Assembly (NCBI GenBank): GCA_015501595.1
Contig: JADNRX010000062.1
Coordinates: forward strand, 124,001-188,000
DNA: 64,000 bases
Direction of reading: 5' to 3'
Origin: Hymenopellis radicata
Taxonomy: Eukaryota > Basidiomycota > Agaricomycetes > Agaricales > Physalacriaceae
The translations under genes and the position numbers were made by a program. Of this stretch, positions 56,117 to 64,000 are shown piece by piece. Positions within the stretch are counted from its first letter, which is position 1, and each line of letters starts with the position of its first letter. The notes beneath the pieces were generated by a model. That model was given only the letters and a program-made list of their open reading frames with translations, had not been told where the DNA came from and ran no database searches.

Positions 56117-58200
56117 TGGGAATCCGTTACAACAGTAGGGTCTACCTCTGGAAGACGTAGGCCGTTAGAGACCATAAAGAAGGCTGGAGAATGATCACCC
56201 ACAAGGCGGACATTTTCTGACTCAATAACGTCTGGCTGTCGCGAACCCGTCTTCCCGTCGTCGATACCCTCGAAGACGAACCACGGGGCCGGTACGGGAT
56301 GTCGGCGGCACTGCTTAGTCGGCTATAGCCCTTCGTCGTGCAGCGTTGTCCTCTATTCGCGCACACGGGCTTCGGCATTTGATGGGGTAGCGCGTCTTGG
56401 ACGGGTGATGCGAAGCCTTGTCGTCGATTTCTAACGGAAAATCAAGTCCAGATGTTGCACAGGTGGCCCCGTGGAGGAACTTGGAAGACGCTGAAGCGCG
56501 CGGGTAAGAAATCTGGGTTGTATATCTGGTGACTGCTCACCTCGTGCTTGACTTCGTATTCGACCCGGTTTCTCCTCATCGATGTCGTTTGCCTAGACAG
56601 AGATAGACGCGACCGGAGACTTCAATTTGGTTGTCCAATAGCGACTATATTGCTTCCAGGACGTCGCGGTGGTCTGTCGACAGCAACATGTTGGTGCCTC
56701 CTTTACGCGCCGTCTGGGCGGTTTCCTTGCGTATCTCTGTCTGGGCAGAGGCTGGTGTTGATTTCATCCGGGGAGACGTCGTGGTGGGAGCAAAGTAAGG
56801 TGAGCGAGTGGCTGTGTAGGCCAAGTTATCCTCTCACCGCGACAAGACCAACTGCATTCGTTTTCGCCTTCGTTCATTCCGGCGGATGCGTCGATGGTTT
56901 TCATATTGTCGGGAAATTTGACGGCCGCCACGACTAGGCATAGGTGCGTTAGAGCTGTTATTCAGGAAATTAAGGAACTCATTCAATGCAAGATGTAACT
57001 GGATGTAACCGCCTTTCACCTGCAAGTTCGGTGATATATCCTGTATTCGTCTCTTGTACCGACAGCGGCGGCAGCGACCAACCCCGCCCTGTCTGCGACA
57101 CGCGCTCTGGTAACCTTGGGATCGCCTGTTTTCGTCGCCGGATTATATGTGGTCTTCATCGTTGGTTGAATCGAGTAGGTGCCGAACGTTCAAATATCCC
57201 ACGCAAGACCTAACTTTACTTTCAGATCTCGATTATCCCTGTGTATTTGGAAACGCTCGCCTCGGACCAAGCGATTTATCGACGGGTGACGATGACGACG
57301 AGCATTCTTGACTGCATCTGACATCGTTGGAGTAGTACTACTCTATGACAGCCTTCATCACCACGGAACAGGGGAACTCTGGAAAGTCTCGGAGGTCTAT
57401 AATGGACCCGTCTACAGTATCTGCTGGTTTCGCTACACCGTCCCGCACTGAGGTGAGGTCTCCGGGTTTAATCTGATGATTCATTATAACAGTGTTGTCC
57501 TAGTATGGCTTTACCTTGTTGGAATTCCAGTGGTTGGGGCTCCCCGACTCTCCGAAGGAACGCGACGACCACTTTCAAGAGCAGAATTTCAGTCCAAATT
57601 CGAACCACGGAGGGGCTTCTCATCAGAGTAGCATTAGACCATGTCCTAGCATTTTTTGGTCCCAATGTAGAGTGCGACGTGCGACTTGATGTTCCTCATC
57701 TTCGTGTTCCGTCTCCCCACAATCATTCGTGGTTGTACTTTGCCGAGTTTGCCCAGGATCGCACTTGACGTGTCGTTCGAAGTCTCGCCGTGTAACCGCG
57801 ACATATTCGCGATGGACTTGCGCCTGGACGGACAGCTGTTGTCGGTCGACACAGATTGTCGCTGAACGGTTGTTGCCTGCAAACAGCAATATCACAGCTT
57901 CTGTCCGGGGGAGTAACAATCGCGGGAGGATAATCGTGAACTGGCGAAGTGCACTGTCTAGGACCACTGTCTCCATCTTTGACTTCCGTGAGTGATGTGC
58001 AATCTCCCGTGTATCACACTGTGTTCCGGGTTGAAGAACTCTACTTGTGATGCAAGGTGATGATGAACAAGAGCTGTCTTGACTGTGCTCCGATTTCCTC
58101 ATCTTCTTAAGATCAATATGATGCATAGAGAGGGATATAAAGACTGAGAGGTACTTACAGATATTCATTCACTCACTCCTTATCAATTCTCCTCTCTATT
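56117..58200. other. Unassigned region with decayed coding-like DNA
   Basis: Many short ORFs on both strands (56548-56937 plus; 56834-57025 and 57468-58168 minus) but no motif I can name and no consistent exon chain. It may hold remains of the N-terminal part of the Vps41 copy or another gene. Confidence 0.35.
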
Positions 58201-58827
58201 ATGTCCTCTGCTGCACAACACTTTGGCATGTCAGATGATGAGGTCATTCAGATCATCAGATTCATCACTGCTATCCTCAACTATCACATTATTCAAATTT
58301 TTACCTATAGCCTCTACACTATGGTTTTTGTTTCTGCTATGCATCAGATAGGTATATATTTTTATTTTTATTATGCTTTCTAGCAGATGCTCATAGTGGT
58401 GCCAATAAATGGCCTTCTCAACGAATTGCATTGATCATTATCATTTGTGTCATATGGGCACTGGCAACTTTACATATGGGAATGTCTTGGAATGGCCTAG
58501 TTTCCATCTATGTCACCCATGGACAGTCACAGAACTCTGTGCTAGCCTATATTATGGTTTATGGAGATGGAAATTGGTCAAAGAAACGACTGATTCTGGA
58601 TGTCTTTGCTGATTCGGTAATTGCACTCAATGCAATTCTTGCGGAGCTTATTAATGTATGAATCAATTTTTTAAAATATTATTATGCTGATAAATTCATA
58701 GGTTTGGAGATGTTGGAAGATCTATAATCAGAACTATCTAATTGTCAGCCTTCTATTGCTATGTGTGCTATGTGGATTAAGTGAGCACCAAGGGGGTTCC
58801 GGACTTAGAGTCCGATACACCCGGTAG
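58201..58827 (+). CDS. Multi-pass membrane protein of Agaricomycete type, 3'-truncated
   Basis: Exons are 58201-58351, 58384-58655 and 58702-58827, joined in phase (182 aa). The first intron is only 32 bp, unusually short. At least four hydrophobic segments are visible (around IIQIFTYSLYTMVFVSA; RIALIIIICVIWALATLHMG; VFADSVIALNAILAELIN; YLIVSLLLLCVLCGL), and ADS..(N)VWRCW resembles the conserved core of a large Agaricomycete family of seven-helix proteins of unknown function. After SEHQGG the reading runs into unrelated DNA and stops at 58827. The usual last three helices are missing, so the gene appears cut by whatever inserted at about 58780. Confidence 0.6.
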
Positions 58828-59151
58828 GTAGGTAGGGTCAACACGGAGGTCTGAAAAAAGTTTTTTGTACCACCTCAAATATGACTATAGAGGACACTTA
58901 AACAAGTCTTAGGACTCCAATTGAGTCTTTAACTAGTGAAAATACTATACACGTTATCACACTAGAAAATTTAAATGTAAATTCTCTAGCACAGAGGTTG
59001 CTGGAACTTTATGTAGGACGAGCTAGTCTGTTTGTTCGGGGTTAATATCAAATACTCTTTCGATATCTCTATCTGAGTAGGGGAAATCTAGGCTGTTAGT
59101 AGAGTCTTAGTAGGTCTGGTCCTACTGTAAGTTGTCCACGTGAATGCTGTA

Positions 59152-59431
59152 GAAGTGGCTTATCGAATGCACTTCGGTTGACACAAGCGGTATTGTGTCT
59201 ACGTATCTGTTTCTGTCTTGATTACTGAGGAAGCGACTTATCGATGCACTTCGGTTGACACAAGCGGTATTGTGTCTACGTATCTGTTTCGGTCTTGATT
59301 ACTGAGGAAGTGACTTATCGATGCACTTCGGTTGACACAAGCGGTATTGTGTCTACGTATCTGTTTCGGTCTTGATTACTGAGGAAGTGACTTATCGATG
59401 CACTTCAGTTGACACAAGCGGTATTGTGTTT
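59152..59431. repeat. Tandem repeat, 77-78 bp unit, about 3.6 copies
   Basis: Copies start at 59152, 59230, 59307 and 59384 and are nearly identical (GACTTATCGATGCACTTCGG, then ACACAAGCGGTATTGTGTC). Each unit contains the small palindrome GACACAAGCGGTATTGTGTC. The last copy is interrupted. It lies between the truncated membrane gene and the second Gypsy element and may be part of that element's non-coding end. Confidence 0.85.
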
Positions 59432-59697
59432 CGGTTAATGATACAAACGTTCTTGTATCTACGTATTCGATCTGATCTTCTGAATTTAACTCTGTATCTG
59501 ACAGAGTTACCTAAACGAGTTGCTGTTGACTGGGTTCTTCTAGTTTCGTACTAGAAGGAAAACTGAATATAAGCTTGATTTTAGCTAAGGTTCACACGAA
59601 AGTGATTGTAAAACTGGGTAGATTGATTGATTCATTGTCTAGTATCGCTCGCCTTATATACTAAAATTCTACCTACTTCTATAAGGGGAAATTCCTT

Positions 59698-59880
59698 CTG
59701 CACAGTCGATGGCACAGTCCGCACAGTCGATGGCACAGTCTGCACAGTCTGCACAGTCGATGGCACAGTTCGCACAGTCCGTACGGTTGATGGCACAGTC
59801 TGCACGGTTGATAGCACAGTTTGCACAGTCAATGGCACAGTTTGCAACGTCTGCACAATCGATGCATATCTTGCACAGCC
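59698..59880. repeat. Minisatellite built from GCACAGTC-type units
   Basis: About 180 bp of imperfect short repeats (GCACAGTC followed by GATG or similar) in 9 and 12 bp spacing. Both strands stay open in several frames because of the repeat, so the ORFs here are not genes. Confidence 0.85.
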
Positions 59881-59917
59881 TCTCTAATCATTAAATGTAT
59901 TCTTGTCAGATAATCAT

Positions 59918-60006
59918 GGCTCTCTGGTGTAGTGGGCATACCTGCGTTTCGGCTTTACGCGTGGCTGAAACAGAGGAGGTCGTAAGTTCGATTCTTACGA
60001 GAGCTA
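59918..60006 (+). tRNA. tRNA-like gene (possible intron, anticodon unclear)
   Basis: An acceptor stem (GGCTCTC with GAGAGCT), a D arm with a Pol III A box (GTGTAGTGGGC), and a perfect T arm (GTAAG-TTCGATT-CTTAC) are all present. The anticodon region is too long and folds in more than one way, so it may contain an intron or be decayed. I do not assign an amino acid. Confidence 0.5.
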
Positions 60007-60065
60007 GTACATGGTCAACCCATAACTCTGTTTTGATTCTTGAACCTGTGTGCCTTAATCATATA

Positions 60066-60161
60066 GGCCTTGTAGTGTAGTGGTCAACACGCTTGGTATA
60101 TGTGTCCGTACGAATAAATTTCACATGATCAAGAGTTACGAGTTCGACTCTCGTCAAGGAA
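60066..60161 (+). tRNA. tRNA-like gene (probable intron, anticodon unclear)
   Basis: The D arm (GTGT-AGTGGTCA-ACAC) and T arm (ACGAG-TTCGACT-CTCGT) are complete. The anticodon stem CTTGG/TCAAG encloses about 32 nt, suggesting an intron of roughly 25 nt. The acceptor stem pairs at five of seven positions. It may be a gene or a pseudogene; amino acid not assigned. Confidence 0.5.
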
Positions 60162-60299
60162 CCTCTTTCATAGCAACACGCTAATCTTTTCTGTTATTCC
60201 TCAGAAAATATTAGGAACCATTTTATATGCGTGACATATTCGCGGGGAACAGAGAAATTTCAACTGTCCTCAGTTGTGGAACAACAGAAAAGATTGGAA

Positions 60300-61043
60300 C
60301 TATCGACTACAAGCGTAATTTGGCAAAACAGTATGACGACTGATAGAATATGGAATCCTACAAATTTCTACTCCGGGGTGCGTCTGGAAATGATAGTAAT
60401 ACCAATGTCGAAGGCGATAAATAAAAGGCATCTCGAAATCATCGACAGGGACGAGACAAACCATGGAGGATAAGCGCAAAGTGGGGTTAAGAAGGTAAGG
60501 GTCATCTGGTCCGTTATAAAAAATGACTCGAAGTCGTGCATACCGGCCAGCAAAACCTAAGAATGATCGGACGAACCCATGACCATACTCATCTCCATCC
60601 CACACATAGTCCAGTACTCGCACTTTCCTTCCACGTGAAGCACTGCGAGCCTGCGGTCTCATTAGAGGAAATACGACTCGCGTAGTGAGCTCGTGTCGAA
60701 TGAATGCCTCCAAGAAGTGTACGTGGACGCAAGATGTTGTATAGTTCTTGGGGAATGCGAGATGGGGAGCAGCCACGAATGACTGAGTGTCGACTCGACC
60801 AAATAGGGGATCATCCTCTGGATGAATGGCTGCAGTGGTACCTGCATATCGCTCATTGCCAGAAGGGCCCACTGTCAGGAAGGCGTCGTTGGAGGATAGG
60901 GGAAAACCGTATTGCGTCGGTCGAGGTTCCGGAAATTGATAAAAAGAACGAAATTTGGCCAATAAGGCCTCAAGGAGGAAAGTGAATATGGATAGAATTG
61001 ACTGATAACGTGAGTCTAGGTGCTCGTCAGACATGTAGAGCAC
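60300..61043 (-). CDS. ORF of unknown function downstream of Gypsy pol
   Basis: An uninterrupted 247-codon ORF on the same strand as the neighbouring pol, starting 157 bp after its stop. I recognise no domain. It is rich in Tyr/Phe/Arg, contains RKVRVLDYVWDGDEYGHGF, and has no signal peptide or transmembrane segment, so it does not look like an envelope protein. It could be an extra ORF of the retroelement, part of a captured host gene, or a host gene fragment. Retroelement ownership is inferred from position only. Confidence 0.45.
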   Translation of the reverse strand: MLYMSDEHLDSRYQSILSIFTFLLEALLAKFRSFYQFPEPRPTQYGFPLSSNDAFLTVGPSGNERYAGTTAAIHPEDDPLFGRVDTQSFVAAPHLAFPKNYTTSCVHVHFLEAFIRHELTTRVVFPLMRPQARSASRGRKVRVLDYVWDGDEYGHGFVRSFLGFAGRYARLRVIFYNGPDDPYLLNPTLRLSSMVCLVPVDDFEMPFIYRLRHWYYYHFQTHPGVEICRIPYSISRHTVLPNYACSR

Positions 61044-61199
61044 TCACTTCGAGAAATAGATTGAAATTCATGAAGGATACGAATGTGGTCTGACGAGTGG
61101 AGTGTCGCGGTTACGGTGATAAAAGTGAATTACGTTGATAAGTCTGGACTTGTCGTGCTTCCGTACTTTTTGAAAGAGTGATAACGTTAGAGTTGCGGA

Positions 61200-64000
61200 T
61201 CAGACTTCCTCATCAGAAGTCTCTGTATCCTCTTGGTACTCCACTTCTAATTCAATTCTATCATCTATTTGCTGATTGCCTAGACTTTGAGTACCCTTAT
61301 TACTCATCACTCCGTGCTCTCGGCTAATATAAGGAATGACCTGGTAGGCGGCATATGTCTGACGGAGGGTAGTATTGTTCATTTCTGCTAACACATAATT
61401 TCCACGTGTGGTGCGTTTGATAATCTGGTAAGGTCCTTTATATCGGTCCGTAGTTTTGAACTGGTTAAGGTTCATCTCTACTGCGGAGTTACGTACTAGG
61501 ACTAGATTGCCGGGTTCATATGTCTCCAATTGAATCTTGTGCTGAAAACGTCTGAGAAACTGCTCCTTTGATCGGAATCGCGACTGCCGAAGGATGTCAG
61601 CAGCGTTGGCTAAGTCATGATTACGCTTTTGAAGTTGACGCATGTGTAATGACAGAAGATCTGTGCTGCTCATGCCTGGCTTGAATCCTCGGACCAGAAA
61701 TGTCGATTCAAATAAATCAAAGGGAAGAAGAGGTTCGATCCCATGTAGTAAAAAATAAGGAGAATAACCTGTAACATGCGAAACTGTGATTCGGTCTGCA
61801 AATACGGCTATAGGGACATGTTTATGCCAATTGACGGCTCGACCATCTGCTGTTTTCTCACTCGACAAGACAATAGCTTCACGTAGTATAGCATGTCCTC
61901 GTTCGACCACACCATTTGCATGCTTGTTATAGGGAAGAATTCGGACATGAGGTATTCCCAGTCTCTCGACCAGTAGTTTAAAAGCTCCCTTCACTTCAGG
62001 GCCATTATCTGTTGTGACTTGTTCCACAGCTCCATATCTACAGTAGATCTCTTCCCAGAAAAACTTCTTAAGAGTCTGAGCATTATTATGTCTAATAGCT
62101 CGAGCTTCAAGGACTCCCGTCAGATCGTCTTTACAACAGACAATAAAAGAGTATCCTCCTGATGGGGGCATGTTCATTACATCAATATATACTTTCTGAA
62201 AGGGACGTTGTGGGGCAGATACTACTGGAGGCATCTCTAACCGGACTTTGGATCGAAGCTGACATCGGACACATGAGGCTAGATGAAAATGGACATCCGC
62301 TCTCATATATGGCCAATAGAAACGTGTACAGAGAAGTTCAAAGACTACTTGCTCGCCTTTATGACCTAGTCTATCATGTGCTTGAGTGATGACCTGCACT
62401 TTCTTTAGTGAGTCCTCAATCACAAGTAATGGATTTCCTGGTGAATTTCGTCGAAACATTCTTCCATCCGTTGGGTCAATATAAAACTGAGCAGCCTTTT
62501 TCAGAAATTGTTTCTTAGCTTGCTTGCTCTTAAATCCTTCCACTGGGAACTCAAGATTTTCAAGGAATTTATGAACTTTAAGCAGTGTCTCGTTCTCTTT
62601 TCCTTGACGCATATTAGAGGATGAAAAAGTCTTAGAATGAAATACATTAATTTCTCGAGGATTCTTATCTGTCGGCTGTCGTGGGTATGGTGAATTCATG
62701 ACTAGGAAAATGCTGTCAGCCCAGGAATCATCGTCTTCCTTAAACTCAGATGAAGAAGCAGGCTGACGTCTTGAAAGGCCGTCAGGACCTTTAAAATCCA
62801 CTCCTGGTACATGTATAAGTTCGAAATCGAACATTAAAATTCCTTGTATCCATCGATTCATAGCTGCGTTAGGCTGAAGGTCAGGCTCATTAAGCATGCC
62901 TTTAATATACTTCGCATCTACCTCAATTTTTAGATTTTTAATTCCAAAAATATGAAGCCGCCAATGACGTAGTGCACGATACAGTCCGTATAGTTCTAGT
63001 TTGGGCTGCGAATATCTTGCCTCTCGTTCATTCATAGGCAGGGAGCCATAGCGTGCAGGACGTCTCCTTCCATCTTCATCCTCCTGAGAAAGTATAAATC
63101 CTGTCGCAATATGACTAGTATCGACTGAAAGATAACAAGGTCTGTTTGAAGTATAATCTATAGGATGGAGAGCAGGTGCAGTAGTGATAATTTTCTTGAG
63201 CTCATCAAATCTTTCTCGATGCTCCGAGGTCCATTCAAACTCAATATCCTTTTGTAATAATTTTGCAATAGGTCGAATAATTTTGGAATAATTTGGAATC
63301 CATATTCGGACTGTCCCACAAATTCCTAAAAATCCTCTCACATCTGTGACTGTCTTTGGTATGGGCCAGTTTATAATCTTCTCTATTCTGTCCTCATCAG
63401 GCTCCCTTCCCAGAGAGGTGCATTTCTGACCGACTATGACGATACTGGGTCTGCATATAAAAGTCTTTTTAGCAGAAAAGGAGGCTCCGGAACATTTAAT
63501 ACGATGCATAATTCGATGAACATCTTGCGCATGTTCCCAGATAAATCGTCGAATACCTGGGTTTTCTACAAGGGTCTCTGGTCTTCCATTAGCATCCGGA
63601 TATATAGTATTAGGTCCTTTAATAGGAAGGTCATCAATAAAGACATTAGCTTTGTGTGGAATTTCGTCTTTAATAATAAAAGCCATACAGTTCTGAAATT
63701 CTGCAGGGGAATTTGTGTATCCTTGGGGAAGGCAAGTTAACCGAAATAGTCCTAAGGGTGTATAAAAGGCTGTCAGATCCCTTGATCGTACGTCTAGGAT
63801 ACGTGCATCAAAACCCGAAAATAAGTCAAAAGCAGAGTAGCACTGATGTCCGGCAAATGCTTCCACAAAGTCATCTATTATCGGGAGCTGAGTAGCATCT
63901 CGAATGCTGACTCTGTTCAGAGGTTGAAGATCATGGACTATACGTAATGCACCACTTTTCTTTAAAACGCAAAACCACTTACATCGATAAGAAGATTGAC
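61200..64000 (-). mobile_element. Second Ty3/Gypsy retrotransposon, pol region (runs off right edge)
   Basis: An open reading frame on the minus strand continues to the window end (over 930 codons visible); the first in-frame Met is at 63866 but coding sequence extends upstream (VHDLQPLNRVSIRDATQLP). Visible domains: reverse transcriptase with FIDD in place of the common YxDD (VFIDDLPIKG); RNase H (YLSVDTSHIATG); integrase zinc region (HDRLGHKG, C-x2-C in SCVRCQ); catalytic Asp (YIDVMN), Asp (TTDNGP) and Glu (VVERGH); and a C-terminal GPYQI segment. There is no chromodomain, and it differs clearly from the element at 10.5-20.5 kb, so it is another lineage. The ORF ends at 61200 with an acidic tail and shows no lesion. 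No LTR pair can be defined because one end is outside the window. Confidence 0.9.

Noticed and set aside
59152..59431. CRISPR-like array
   Set aside because: Units are contiguous and nearly identical over their whole length, with no unique spacers, and the genome is eukaryotic.
59627..59894. ORFs on both strands in the GCACAGTC repeat
   Set aside because: Open only because of the short repeat; no start context or neighbouring exons.
60300..61043. Envelope gene of an errantivirus-like element
   Set aside because: No signal peptide, transmembrane segment or fusion-like stretch in the ORF.

Overview
The window is nuclear DNA of a filamentous basidiomycete, most likely an Agaricomycete. Genes are split by many 45-60 bp GT...AG introns, and the protein families are fungal: a CDK8/Ssn3 kinase, the exomer protein Chs5, IRG-type GTPases with an N-terminal coiled coil, F-box-like proteins, MYND proteins and Ty3/Gypsy elements. 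Exon structures below were built by hand from splice consensus, reading-phase continuity and remembered family motifs. No database search was run.

Layout. 1-5.8 kb: the 5' half of an IRG-type GTPase gene (minus), diverging from an intact CDK8-like kinase gene (plus), followed by CHS5 (plus). 7.5-8.8 kb: a second, frameshifted IRG copy. 9.2-21.1 kb: a minus-strand kinase gene (kinase domain plus a C-terminal cysteine cluster) split by a complete 9,996 bp Ty3/Gypsy element. The element has 332 bp LTRs with one difference, a 5 bp target duplication and one 3,032-codon ORF. 22.0-28.6 kb: relics of IRG and CDK8 genes, then an inverted copy of the first 3.2 kb holding a nonsense-mutated, truncated CDK8 copy and an intact 434-aa IRG gene. 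28.7-33.9 kb: decayed DNA with an S28-peptidase relic, a 1,015 bp element with about 85 bp terminal inverted repeats, another IRG relic, a MYND relic and other gene remains. 33.2-37.7 kb: two tandem units, each with decayed gene remains followed by an F-box-like gene, the second frameshifted. 38.7-45 kb: poorly characterised genes, including one with a possible cyclin-like stretch, a small secreted Lys/Asp-rich protein and an ankyrin-like protein. 45.5-49.1 kb: a 19-exon gene for a secreted SGNH/GDSL hydrolase with five FG-GAP/VCBS repeats and an unrecognised N-terminal region. 49.7-51.5 kb: an aldo-keto reductase (minus). 52.5-54.6 kb: a MYND zinc-finger protein. 55.5-56.1 kb: a Vps41 relic. 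58.2-58.8 kb: a short membrane-protein gene cut at its 3' end. 58.9-60.2 kb: tandem repeats and two tRNA-like genes. 60.3-64 kb: an ORF of unknown function and a second Ty3/Gypsy element (minus) running off the right edge.

The genes do not form a pathway. The theme is gene-family birth and death in repeat-rich DNA: IRG GTPases (three long copies and two relics), CDK8 (one intact, one pseudogene, two relics) and F-box-like genes (two plus a fragment), reshaped by inverted duplication and retrotransposition.
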